Below are positions 37,054 through 47,480 of a stretch of 64,000 nucleotides of DNA, one piece after another. A program made the translations under genes and the position numbers. Under the pieces are notes generated by a model. The model did not search any database, had not been told where the DNA came from, and saw only the letters and a list, made by a program, of their open reading frames with translations. This stretch comes from Parasitella parasitica (taxonomy: Eukaryota; Mucoromycota; Mucoromycetes; Mucorales; Mucoraceae). The stretch is from the NCBI GenBank assembly GCA_025201805.1, contig MU619252.1:5855-69854 (forward strand). The letters run 5' to 3'. Each line of letters starts with the position of its first letter. Within the stretch, counting starts at the first letter, position 1.

Positions 37054-37421
37054 TCTCCTAGAGTGTTGAATAGAAAAAGAAAGAGTTCCTCCCTCTCATT
37101 GCTTGCCGTTTGCATTTTTCCTGAGACTCAACTCAGATGGGCTCAATTTTGGAAAAAATTGACCTCGGTGTAGGTAGAGCATCGATAATTAATGGGTATT
37201 GGAAACCCGACATGTTTGCATACACAGCTAGTAGCTGAACATAGTTGATAAAGCCAACGAATACCGAAAATGGAGCTCTTGGCATGTATTCTTTCTTCTT
37301 TGATAATTCATGATAACAGAACTCTTGTTTTTAAAATCCTATTATTGTGAAAATAGGGCTTTTATTGCACAAACCATCTCTTGAACTTTGTAATGTAGTT
37401 TTTTAACTTGGAATTGAGACG
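37054..37421. promoter_or_regulatory. Region between ARMC8/GID5 start and the Fanzor element
   Basis: About 370 bp, presumably the ARMC8/GID5 promoter. Just before the inverted repeat one additional GAATTGAGACG unit of the repeat series is visible (37411-37421), so the element edge may lie a few bases further left than 37422. Confidence 0.35.
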
Positions 37422-37506
37422 AATGGAAATATTTTTTAGACGAATGGGAATTTGATTCAAGACGAATGGAAATTGTTTTGAGACGATGAGAAAAGAAATT
37501 GAGACG
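37422..37506 (+). repeat. Left 85-bp inverted repeat with ~21-bp sub-repeats
   Basis: It is built of consecutive units of the form AGACGAATGG(A/G)AAT plus about ten variable bases. Units start near 37418, 37438, 37459, 37480 and 37501, the last two degenerating to AGACGATGAG and AGACGAGG. The periodic AGACGA core looks like a set of protein-binding iterons. Confidence 0.85.
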
Positions 37507-38529
37507 AGGTGGCCATCGACACTCATTCAACCTATGCTTCTCATATCTGACCCGTTTTCAACCTATGCTATCTAATTTACTCTCAAAATAAGTGGTTTGG
37601 ACTTGCTGTGCGGCGTGTCCGTCGTTATGATTATCTTTGCTTCCCTGCGTCTTTGGTGCTTCAAAAGAAATGGGTTTGGTGCAGCCTATTAGCCTTAGTG
37701 ATATACCCCAGGAGTAGTGCCCTGGCAGCCTCGTTAGCGCTACCCATACTTGGGACTTCGTGTCTTAGCTATTATATCAACCAAATGTACATTCACTGAT
37801 TACCTTTCGCTTTCCCAAACTCATGCTCGCGGTACTTATTTTGATCTACCCCCAACTGCCCATTCCTTTTATCCCATCAATAATTGGAAAACTACACGAC
37901 CCAAACCCTTTTTACCCAGTCTTTTTCTATCCCTCATTATGACATCTAAAGGACTTTCAATAAAACAATGGTTAAAAAAAATTACCTGTAAAAATCCAAA
38001 TCACTCTTGCCAGTGAAACTGTGTACGATACGGCAATGTAAGAACCAAAAGCCGCATACCGGAATAACTTCTGCAGCTATAATACGCCATCGCTTAAAAG
38101 GTAATAAAACCCGAGCCACAGCCGAGGGAAACTTTTTTTGGGTAGAGGTTTCACCCCCAAATAGCATAAAGCCTGATCCTTTCTCATCAACATAGTCTAG
38201 TAAAGAAGTGGGATATTTCTCGATTCAAATGTAAAGTGGGCAAGTGAACCTTTTATATTCAAGTTCTTTGATTGCTATGAAACTTGATTTTTGGGTATGC
38301 TTCATGTAAGAGTTTTTAGCTGTCAAAACATTGACAGTAATATTGTAGTTGTACATAAATAGATATGGTATATTGGCCAACGGTGAAATCTTGAATTAAA
38401 CCAGTTTTAAAAGAGCCTATACATCAATATACTATAAATTTTTCTTGAAAATGTTGTTGATTACTCTCTTCACTCTTCCTACTACATTTTTTTTCTTCTA
38501 TAAATCTGTACCCTATATCATAATCAAAA
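37507..38529. other. Left interior of the Fanzor element, coding content unclear
   Basis: About 1 kb before the recognisable Fanzor frame. It probably holds the promoter and perhaps 5' exon(s), because the Fanzor frame has no ATG and is closed upstream by TAA at 38521. Candidate plus-strand pieces are a frame from the ATG at 37938 (TSKGLSIKQWLKKITCKNPN) and one at 38007-38195 (RQCKNQKPHTGITSAAIIRH). Neither could be joined with confidence. Confidence 0.4.
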
Positions 38530-40581
38530 GTGAGCTCTCTAAAAGTAACAACGATCAAGAGCTCTGTCTCTGGTCTTTGCTGGAAACCTGAATATGTACA
38601 AAGGCTTAAAACACTTGTTTTCACCACTCATACGCTTGTCACTCATACTTTTGCACTAACAAAGTTCATTTTCATTAATGAACTGAAGAAAAGCGAGTCT
38701 TTTGACCTTCAAAAGTAAGCTCAGAAAGAGTTCTACATGCAAGTATTTACGGCACTCGTACAACAAAAGAAGATAGTTCCTCCAAAGACAACAAAAACAA
38801 TAGAATTTAGAAACTTGATTAAGAAATACATGGAAGAATATTGCCAGCTAAGCGATTACGTTCCTGTTGAACTCAAATACTCACAACAAATCGCAGCATA
38901 TGAATGCACTAAAATTAATACTGCGTACGCAAATGCTATTGCGTTACAGTTTGGTAGTAGATTCCGTATGTTCGTCAATCAACTGACACGTCAAAAAGAG
39001 AGGGTTAAAAGTAGAAAGCAAGAGTTGCAAAAGGAAAAACGGACGGAACAAGATATAAGCAACATTATTTACAATGAGATCACGCAGCCTTGTACTCGCT
39101 TGAAGCTTTTGCTTGCATCTGGCAACATTCATAACTTGCCCACAGGCTTTTTAGACAATGAAGGAATCGCTCGTCTACAAGAATTTTTTGGCACTTATGG
39201 TTCTGAATACCAATTCAAAAAAGGAAGTATTTACTATGATTGCAAAGCAGAGCCTTTTAACCACTTGAAGGCCTATTACAAGATGTCTCAAATATGTGAA
39301 CAATCTGACTATAAATCATTCATGTGCTTTCCACTTAGAAAATCATATGTTCCTTGTTATATGACGATCGATACCATGATCTTGAACAACCAGATTGTAC
39401 AGAACAGCCAACGATCAAAGCTAGACAAAACACTTGTTTGGGGAAAAGTGGTCAATATATCATGTAGAGCTCTGAAGGATCGAGGCCAATCAAAATCAAT
39501 GCAGTTTCGAGGCATGATCTTGGTTATCAAACAAAACCAAGAAACAGCTAAAGGCGGCACGAGGGGTATACACGCAAAGGATGAAGAAGACGTCCAATAT
39601 ATACACGAATTGACAACAAAAGAGCTCCAAGACACTACTGGCAAGTGTGTGTTTATAGATCCTGGGCGCAGGGATATGTTGTACTGCATGCACGAAAAAT
39701 GCAAAGCTAAAAATGATGGGAGCCTTTACCGGTATACAAGTAATCAAAGAGCCAAAGAGACCAAGTCAAGAGAGTTTACAAAGTTGCGACATGATACGAA
39801 GCCAGAAGTAGTACAGAAGTGGGAAGAGCGTCTCTCCAAGCATTCAGCGTCAACAGTCGATGTTACAAAGTTTTCCGAGTACTTGAAAGCAAGATCAATG
39901 GCCCATGAATCGCTATCCTCATACTACAGAAACGAGGACAAAGCTCAGCGTGACCAAAATGCCCTTCCTTTCCGGAAGATGAAACTCTCCTCAATCATCA
40001 ACAGGAAGCAGTCTGACAGCCGACTTGCAAAGACACTTCGAGGAAAATTTGGAGAGGATCCCGTACTTGTAATTGGGGACTGGTCTGCTGGTAATGTCAA
40101 GTTCCACGAGCCGATACGAGGGAAGGGCATGAGAAAAATGTTGAAGAAACATGGCTTCCCTGTTTATTTGATCAATGAACATAAAACTTCTTCCCTTTGC
40201 CCTAACTGCAAAGATGGAAAGTTAAAGAACTTTTTGAATGTTCCCAATCCACGGCCATTTCAACGAAAGAAAAGACCAGTAGTCAAGTGTCATGGGCTCC
40301 TAAGGTAAACCCTCATTTATGAAAGGTAGAACAGGTTTTTCATAAACTTTTTTTTAATTAGATGTACAAATCAAAAATGTTTGGAGCCCACCAGACTGTG
40401 GAATAGAGACTTCGCTGCTGTTCTGAATTCTAAGGAAATCATGAACAGCCATCGACTGGCACTTGATCGTCCTTTAAGGTTCCAAAGGCAGACACTTAAG
40501 CGTCCTTCAACAGGCAAGGATACTTCTCAAAACAAAAAATTCCGCTCTATGCCTCCTGAAGATGGCCGCAATTCTGTCTGA
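38530..40581 (+). CDS. Fanzor (eukaryotic TnpB-like RNA-guided nuclease), interrupted by one in-frame stop
   Basis: Homologue of IS200/605 TnpB; characterised Fanzors are guided by an omega RNA to cut DNA. An open N-terminal piece (38530-38715; YVQRLKTLVFTTHTLVTHTF) is separated from the main frame only by TAA at 38716-38718, with no frameshift. The main part (523 codons from 38737) splices at 40305-40361 (57 bp) to a last exon ending at 40581. RuvC-I is CVFIDPGRRD (Asp at 39658). The RuvC-II strand reads VLVIGDWSAGN, without the usual Glu; a Glu in INEHKTSSLCPNC (40177) fits the rearranged active site reported for Fanzors. The zinc finger is CPNC..CHGLLRC..CTNQKC, completed across the intron. 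RuvC-III is LWNRDFAAVLN (Asp at 40408). The start is unknown: no ATG, and an upstream exon is likely. The TAA makes this copy probably inactive unless read through. Confidence 0.85.
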
Positions 40582-40695
40582 AGGAAGAATATTGATAGAG
40601 TAAACCACGATGCAGGTCCATTTTTACTTTTTCCAAAAAAGGTAAGCTAAACATCTCAAAATGAATTTTGATTCGTCCAGAAAAAAACTAACAAA
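40582..40695 (+). ncRNA. Candidate omega-RNA / right-end region of the Fanzor element
   Basis: The sequence between the Fanzor stop and the right inverted repeat contains GGTAAGCTAAACATCTC and TTTTGATTCGTCCAGAAAA. A recognisably similar segment recurs at about 42225-42310 without the coding sequence. In TnpB/Fanzor systems the guide RNA is commonly encoded at the 3' end of the gene through the element end, so this is the natural place to look. No structure or transcript evidence is available here; the call is inference. Confidence 0.3.
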
Positions 40696-40780
40696 CGTCT
40701 CAATTTCTTTTCTCATCGTCTCAAAACAATTTCCATTCGTTTTGAATCAAATTCCCATTCGTCTAAAAAATATTTCCATT
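40696..40780 (-). repeat. Right 85-bp inverted repeat with ~21-bp sub-repeats
   Basis: Reverse complement of the left arm with one substitution (AAACGAATGG in place of AGACGAATGG). It begins about 115 bp after the Fanzor stop codon. Confidence 0.85.
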
Positions 40781-42645
40781 GACCTTTTTTACCTTTCTCT
40801 CACTCAAATGTCTTTGAGTGTCCATGCATAAATTTTTTGCAAAGAAGAGTTGAGAAAGTCTCTAAGGATGAAGCACCCTATCCATGTTATTGACTTGCCA
40901 ATTTTGCAATTTTATTCAAGTGTGAAACATTTCTGTTTTGCGGGTTGATATTCGAGTAAATAGGTATTATACACTTAAACAATTGTAATTCGCCTAGCGT
41001 CTTTTCACATTTCCACCAGAAGATTGGTAATCTTCATAATATCACAACATCTTATAATGAACAAAGATTTAGTACTAGCTGATAAACCAGACCAGAGGTG
41101 GACGACGTTAATCGAATGTAGCGAGATTAAACAATTTTTCAGTAACATGTTATACAAGGAAGTGATAGCCAATCTTTCCCCTCTATGAATATCAAGAATA
41201 AACTCTGTCTCTAGTTTGAGATCCAGATTTATATCTGCTAGCTCTTTTTCAAAAGCTTTACAATACTTTAAAATCTGTTGCTTGTTTTACGAGATAGTTG
41301 AGTGCTCTTGCGCTTCCTATAAACAGCAATTGAAATCAACCGCAGCTTGAAATGTTTGCTTACAGTTATACCAGCGCTGATGTATCTCATGTGCCTGATG
41401 TATCTGATACATCAAATACACAGAATTGATCATATTCCTCATGAAAAAGAGCGTCGGATTCTTATTACTGCCTCATTAATTTTGATGTCAATGGCTTTCT
41501 GCAAAAACCTATGGCCCCTCGTCTTACTTTCTGTCTTTGGTCAGAATTGTTTTATTGGGTTAGCCGCAAATGAAATTGGCAGCATATGCTCCTCAATCAA
41601 AATGCACTTACGACTAACCTAGTTACAGTTTTTAAAAATAATCACGAGGTGAAAACTATATAGCTTGGTTCATCTCTATACTTTGAATCTAAATGCTCAA
41701 CTGCTTCGCTGCAGTTGATGCACTCTGATCAAAGAATCGAGCCTTACCTTGGACCTTACGCCGAACATAATTTCGTTTTGTGTTCGCCTCTTTCATACCA
41801 ACGTCTTTATTTTTAAATTTTTATAGCAGCGTTGAAAAAATAGCAGAGAATTTGTATTAAACTGTAATTCTCAAGTAACCAGAATGAGTGGTAAAATATG
41901 CCAATGATAAGCTCATTCTGACAAAGATGTACTCTATGAGCCCAGTGCCGTCATTTGCATTCAATATTCTCATTTCCATGAATAAACATAACGTATCCAC
42001 CTTTTTTTTTTGAACGCCAAGAAGCTAAAAAATCACTCACTGTGATAACATCATTTTGAAAAGCAAAAAAGCTCTGTAAAAATATAAGATTAAAATAAAA
42101 AGTTGAATTTGATTGGCCAACAGCGATTTTTGATCTGCCGACATTTCTGATTAACTAAAGACTTTAAATTGATTGGCTGAAAATAGTGATTTTTATTGGT
42201 CGCGGCACTACCCTTCTGAATTTTTTTTTACATTTTATCCCAAATAGGTAAGCTTAATATTTGAATTTTAATTTTGATTTGTCCAGAAAAGAACTATTAT
42301 CGTCTGAATTTGAAGTGTAAAAACTGTATCCTACATGTTTGCATGCACATTCAATGTTTATATTTGTCTGTTTTTAAATCAACAGAATATTCATCTGCAT
42401 TAGTGACATTGTCAGACATGTATGGTAATCAATGCAAATTTGGGTATATGAGGTCTTCTATGTCTTGCTCGCACAACACATGCAAAAGAAGAATAGAGCT
42501 GTTTTAAATGCCAGAGATCAATCATTTCTGTCATTCTCGTCAAACCAACCAAATATTTTTTTTCCTCATTATAAAAATGACGGTTCTGACTCTTTAGACT
42601 TTTTTTCTATTTGACTGACTCACATTTCCTGATATTTTTACAGCG
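40781..42645. other. Intergenic region with element relics, upstream of an MFS gene
   Basis: No intact gene. A 91-codon hydrophobic frame at 41347-41622 (LITASLILMSMAFCKNLWPL, VLLSVFGQNCFIGLAANEIG) could be the remnant of a membrane or replicative-element protein but is unassigned. Two similar sentences, TTGATTGGCCAACAGCGATT and TTGATTGGCTGAAAATAGTG, occur at about 42108 and 42170. A Fanzor-element-like end copy is at 42225-42310. Confidence 0.45.
42225..42310 (+). repeat. Diverged copy of the Fanzor-element right-end segment
   Basis: ATAGGTAAGCTTAATATTTG, AATTTTGATTTGTCCAGAAA and AGAACTATTATCGTCTGAAT line up with the region 40636-40702 at roughly three matches in four. The inverted-repeat iterons are not recognisable beyond it, so it appears to be the eroded end of a related element. 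Confidence 0.5.
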
Positions 42646-44089
42646 ATGGCATCTATTGTTTTAGATACTGAAGTCCTACCTACATCTGAGAAAGATCATT
42701 CATCTTTGGACAGAGATCTCTCAGATGCCGAGAAATTATCTGTATCTTCAGGTGAAGCTTATATTACACCTCCTGATGGTGGCCGTGGCTGGTTGGTTGT
42801 GGTTGCTTGCTTTATGGTATGACACACTAATTTCAATGATATGACATTCTGACGTTTAATTCTTTAGGGCTTATTCTCCATGTAAGTATATCACTATCTG
42901 CAATGACAGTTGTTAAAGGTTGGTAATTGACATTTCTGTATGTGTATATAGTTTTGGTTACAATTACAGCTGGGGAGTGTTTTTGAATTACTATACAACA
43001 AATGTGTACGTTGGCCAAATGAGCACATTGTCTTGGGTTGGCTCAATTTGCGTCGCATTATTCTTTATCACTGGTCCTTTCAATCAGTTGCTCAATGAAA
43101 AGATGGGATTTAAATATATGCTAGCTACCGGAACTGTCTTGTGTTCGGCTGCATTGATTTTAGCTAGTTTTGCCACTCAAGTTTGGCACATCTTTTTGAC
43201 TCAAGGAGTCATGTTTGGTATAGGCGCCTCTTTTGTTAGCTTGCCCTGCATTGGTGCCCCACAGCAATGGTTCTCGGAAAGAAGAGGTTTGGCCATCGGG
43301 TTAGCCATGTCTGGTTCAGGCATTGGTGGTCTCTGTGTTGCTAATATCAGTATGGCTGCCATTGAACATATTGGTTATCGCTGGGCCCTACGTATCGATG
43401 GCATTATTGTTTTTGTTCTCTTGTCATTTGCCACTTGCTTTGTTCGTCCATTTGGAGATGTTATAAAGACTGGCGGTGGGCGCAAAATATTCAATTGGTA
43501 TCTTTTCAAGAATCCAATGTTTACTGTCATGTTCATGCATGGTTTGATAACTACGTTTGGCTACATGACACCCTTCTTTCTACTACCATCTCATGCCAAT
43601 GCTCTTGGATTAGATCCTTGGATTGGCGCTAATCTTTCGGCCATCATGTCTGCTGTGAATGCTGTTGCGAGAGTATTTACTGGCTATATGGGTGACAAAT
43701 TAGGCCGATTCAATAGTCTATTTATCTGTACCTTTTTGTGTGGTGTCATGTGTCTTGTTCTCTGGATCAATGTTCATAATGAAGCTACTCTTTGGGTATT
43801 TGCCATTTTGTACGGGTTCTTTGGTGGAGGATACATTGCTCTTTTCCCTACAGTCCAGCCTCAAATAGTAGGTCTTGAACATATTGGCCCTGCAATCGGT
43901 CTGCTTTATACTACCAATATCTTTGGCTACATGTTCGGTACCCCCATTGCCTCTGTGTTGATCAATCTGTCAAGCCCTCCTAGTTATGTTAATGGTGCTA
44001 TCTGGGCTGGCTGTTCTATCATTGTCGGTTCACTCTTCGCAGGCTGGGTCCGCGTTATGAAGGGTGGATGGGCATTTGCTAAAATTTAA
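42646..44089 (+). CDS. MFS monocarboxylate-type transporter (SLC16/MCH-like)
   Basis: Proton-linked plasma-membrane or organelle transporter of the MCT family; substrate unknown (monocarboxylates or riboflavin are typical in fungi). Three exons (42646-42816, 42868-42881, 42952-44089) give 440 residues with about twelve membrane helices. The MCT signature is PPDGGRGWLVVVACFM just before helix 1, followed across the joins by GLFSIFGYNYSWGVFLNYY. Loop motifs include GFKYMLATGTVLCSAALILA, WFSERRGLAIGLAMSGSGIG and GYMGDKLGRFNSLF. Exon 2 is only 14 nt (GLFS plus two bases). The N-terminal ~45 residues are acidic and cytosolic. Confidence 0.92.
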
Positions 44090-44418
44090 TAACCAACTAC
44101 TTGCATTCTTTTATTGTATTTTAAACATTTCATTACTTCTCACATCAATAACAGCACCTTTATAACCTGGGAGATATCAAGTTTTCAGAGTAACAGCTTT
44201 TTCTCTACGTGTTAGTTTTTAACAAGATATAACACCTGTAAACTAGCTTAATTCTGTTGAAAATGTGCCTTCACCACAGTTTTGACATGAAAACGTTTAT
44301 CCGAAAACAGGATGGCGATTTCCACGCGCGTCCCAAAATCAAATGTTTTTTCTTTTTGTGTGCATTCCCTAGTTTTTTACATCTTCTGGCTTAGTGGTTA
44401 CATAAAGATTCACCTGCC
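44090..44418. promoter_or_regulatory. Intergenic region upstream of the UBE2T-like gene
   Basis: About 330 bp: 3' flank of the transporter and promoter of the E2 gene. A GC-rich island in otherwise AT-rich DNA, TTTCCACGCGCGTCCC, lies at about 44315-44330, roughly 90 bp before the ATG. It is reminiscent of, but not identical to, an ACGCGT cell-cycle box. Confidence 0.35.
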
Positions 44419-45695
44419 ATGACTAGTCAAATTTTAAGCAATAGACTTCAGAAAGAGATCAGTAAGTTCTCTCTATAATGCGCTAATCATTTGCTCATTT
44501 TGCTTAGTGGTTTTGGAAAGGGATCCTCCTCCGGGTGTAAGTTGCTATCCCAAGGAAGATGACTTGACCAAACTGGAAGCTTGTAAATATACAAATTCCA
44601 TTAGCCTGATGGAAAAAACATTAATTATATTTTGAGTTGCCTATAGACATCAAAGGCCCACCAGAGACACCATATGAACGAGGCCGTTTCAAACTAGATG
44701 TTCAGATCCCAAACAGCTACCCTTTCGACCCACCTCAGATCCGCTTTGTTACTCGTATATACCACCCCAATATAGATGACGCTGGTCGCATCTGTGCAGA
44801 CATTCTAAAAAAGGGCGAGAACGGTGGTTGGAAGCCTTCATTGAATTTGAGAACAACTTTACTTTCGCTATCACAACTTCTAGCAAACCCCAACCCAGAT
44901 GATCCATTAGATGCTGAAATTGCAAGAGAATATCAAATAGATCTGCCAACATTCAGCCACAAAGCTCTAGATTTTACTTTGAAGTATGCAAATGAAGAAG
45001 CTGTCATGTCATGCACCACCGAACAGGTAATGAAAACAACACACTATGCCTTGAAAATGATGGCCCACAATAATTAAATCATGCAGGAAGAAACAAAGAT
45101 AGAAATGAGAGAACAGGGCGATATGAGCGAAGAAGCAATTATAAAATCAAAGCCAAAGTTATCGTTATCTCTCTCAAAAAAGAAAAGCACTACAAACTCA
45201 TCTCAATCAACATCATCCCAATCAAGCCTCAGCAGTATCAAATCACCAGGTCTGAAAAGAAAACCTTTCTTGGAGAATTCTCAAGCACTTGAATCTGCTT
45301 TGAAAAAGTCAAAAACTCCTAAAGAAGCAGAATCAAATGTTAATATTTCGAAAAAAGAAATATTGCCCACAGATGATCAAACAACACTGACTGCAACAGA
45401 TGTACCAGAACCAGAAGAGCATATCATCAAAAGCAAACATTTCACATCTTGTAACACCAAACTAGCAAAATCTGTGTCTAAACCAAAACAAATGACGATC
45501 AAGGAAGCACAGGTGAACGTTATGAAACAAACATTGGCCAACAATACCCCGCAAGAACAGCAGCAAGATACAAAAAGAAACCCAAAGCAAATAATTGTAC
45601 TTTCAGATGATGAAGATGATGGTATTTTGCATAGTTTCCAATTATCCAGAAAGATTAATCGAACAAAGCTCTCATTGAGCAAACGTCGCAAGTAA
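44419..45695 (+). CDS. UBE2T-like ubiquitin-conjugating E2 with a long C-terminal tail
   Basis: E2 enzyme; in animals UBE2T works with FANCL to monoubiquitinate FANCD2 in crosslink repair. Four exons (44419-44461, 44508-44582, 44647-45026, 45087-45695) give 368 residues. The UBC fold (about 1-165) has IKGPPETPYERGRFKLDVQI, YPFDPPQIRFVTRIYHPNID, the active-site Cys at about residue 89 (GRICADILKKGENGGWKPSL) and NPNPDDPLDAEIAREY. The last 60-bp intron (GTAATG..CATGCAG) keeps frame but contains TAA; if retained it gives a UBC-only protein ending in MMAHNN. Spliced, it adds about 203 residues that are Lys/Ser-rich, ending QIIVLSDDEDDG and a basic RTKLSLSKRRK. The IIVLSDDEDDG segment resembles a SUMO-interacting motif. 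Confidence 0.9.
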
Positions 45696-45908
45696 AAAAC
45701 TAAATCAATAAATAATTTGGTTTATTACTGTCTGCACTTTACGGCAGCTCTTCTTGCGGTAAAAAACACCCACCACAAACTATAGTGAGTCAGCACAAAC
45801 TCTCTTTGCGGTCACATAACTTCCCAGGCTTCATCCAGGTACATTGAATGATCCGAATACCTCTTTGCTCTCGCTTTGTTTTCTCATCCTAATTAACCAA
45901 AATATATC

Positions 45909-46987
45909 ATGGCAACATCTATCCCTTTGCTTGAAACACTTGAAATTACTCTATCCGGCACTGGAGTTGCAGAATTAGCATTCAACAGACCCAATAGATA
46001 CAATGCCCTCTCACCATTAGCCTACAGAGTAATGTGTCATCTCTTTTGATACTCTAAGGCCAACATTTAATAATTTTTGTTATTAGGATTGGCTTGCAGC
46101 TATTCAATGGGCATCAATATGCGATGCTGTCAAGGTTGTCGTCCTGACTGGTCGTGGTAAATACTACACTTCAGGCCAAGAATTGCAAGAACCCGATAAT
46201 AGCCCCGAAGGCAAAGAATTTGTCAAAAAGAGAAGATCAGTTACCAAGTAAATAATACTACCCAATCTGTATAAACAAGTACCGGAAAGATTCTTTAACA
46301 CTTTGTTTCAGGACTTTGGTGGATGAACTAATTAACTTTCCCAAGTTATTGATTGCTGGTGTTAATGGTATAATGCGGCATAACCAACTAGACATTCTCT
46401 TTTACTCAAAAATAACAATAGGTCCTGCAATTGGGTTTGGTGTTACCACACTTGCATTATGCGATGTTGTTTACACTGTCCCTGAAGCGACTTTTAATAC
46501 CCCATTCATGAAACTAGCTTTTTGTGCCGAAGGTTGCTCGTCTCTTTTATTCCCTAAAATCATGGGCGTGTCTAAAGCCAACGAAATGCTGGTTAGTTGA
46601 ACCACAATCCTGAGCGTGAATAAGTTTGTGCTCATAAGTATCTCTCTATAGTTGATGGGCCGCACATTTACTGCCCCTGAGCTCGTTGAATGTGGTTTTG
46701 TTAGCCGCATTTTGCCTTTGGAAGGCTTCCATGGTCAAGTTCTTGCATTAGCTGAAGATGCAGCTAATTTCTCCTCTGATGCTCTTGCTGTCACCAAAAA
46801 ATTGATCCGCGATGTTGATCGTCAGGAGCTACTCAAGGTAAACGAGGTTGAGATGATTAGATTAACAGAGCGCATGAAGGCCCAGGATTCCCAAGATGCT
46901 ATTAATGCGTTTGTTGAGCAAGCAAAGAGAAAGAAGGCAGCTAAGCTTGCTAAGCAACAGAAACAGCAAGCCAAAAGCAAACTTTAG
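45909..46987 (+). CDS. Peroxisomal enoyl-CoA isomerase/hydratase (ECI-like)
   Basis: Crotonase-fold enzyme of fatty-acid beta-oxidation, best matching the delta3-delta2-enoyl-CoA isomerase group. Five exons (45909-46028, 46087-46247, 46312-46367, 46422-46591, 46652-46987) give 280 residues. Motifs are VAELAFNRPNRYNALSPLAY (CoA-binding strand), GRGKYYTSGQEL (oxyanion loop), INFPKLLIAGVNGPAIGFGV, FNTPFMKLAFCAEGCSSLLF and LMGRTFTAPELVECGFVSRI. The C-terminus is a basic coiled segment ending in SKL, the canonical PTS1 peroxisomal import signal. Exact activity (isomerase or hydratase) is not settled by sequence alone. Confidence 0.92.
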
Positions 46988-47183
46988 TGTTCCTGTAATA
47001 ATAAATTTCTAACCGTATTACCAATACAACAAATATGAGAATTACGCCAAATCTGAAAATTTATTTAAAACAATATACCAGTGCAATGTAAAGTCTCCAA
47101 AAAAAAAAAAAAAAAAAAAGAGCGGTTATTATGCTACGAATAATTGGGGTCTTTTATCTCGTATAGTACCTTTCAACGGCTTT

Positions 47184-47480
47184 CTACCAAGCATTATTGA
47201 TATTTTGACTCATAGTATCAGTAGACAACTTGTGAACCGCTAGTATAGATCTAATTAAACGCCTCGCCAAGTCTAAATGTTGATTTTCGTACAATTGTAT
47301 ACATACTATGTTAGATTTCTGAATATTGAGATGCGTACAAATAGGAGCACAATCCATAGCAATATAATGCCCTGTAATTATCCCATGTCTGTCAAGTTCA
47401 TCCAATGTTGCAGCCACAAATTTGAAATATTGACCCGCGGCAGTGCTACCTTTGTTCTTACTTTGTACAGCAGCGCCATC
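47184..47480 (-). pseudogene. Relic of a Tc1/mariner-type transposase
   Basis: The minus-strand frame reads AATLDELDRHGIITGHYIAM, DCAPICTHLNIQ and then loses the PPYSPxLNPIE block, continuing with SILAVHKLSTDTMSQNI. The GHYIxMDxAPI..HL order is that of the second catalytic Asp region of DDE_3 transposases. Upstream (to about 47480) a matching STAAGQYFKF piece occurs in another frame. The third catalytic residue and the ends are missing. It is not closely similar to the intact element at 29.3 kb. Confidence 0.6.

Larger units (their letters stand above)
37422..40780 (+). mobile_element. Inverted-repeat element carrying a Fanzor gene
   Basis: Two 85-bp inverted repeats (37422-37506 and 40696-40780) differ at one base and bracket about 3.2 kb that contains a Fanzor reading frame on the plus strand. 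Arms this similar indicate a young insertion. I found no transposase in the interior, so mobilisation would be in trans, as for many Fanzor- and TnpB-bearing elements. Target-site duplication and exact tips are unresolved: the sequence outside the arms differs on the two sides (..GAGACG on the left, GACCTTTTTT on the right). Confidence 0.75.

Noticed and set aside
38716-38718. Reassigned TAA codon (Gln) as an explanation for the split Fanzor frame
   Set aside because: Every other gene in the window uses TAA as a normal stop, for example PRE2, SCO1 and SMT3, so a nonstandard code is not supported.
45081-45695. A separate 204-codon Lys/Ser-rich gene starting at ATG 45081
   Set aside because: It is in the same frame as the UBE2T-like exon and is joined to it by a good 60-bp GT..AG intron (45027-45086); treating it as the E2 tail explains both frames.
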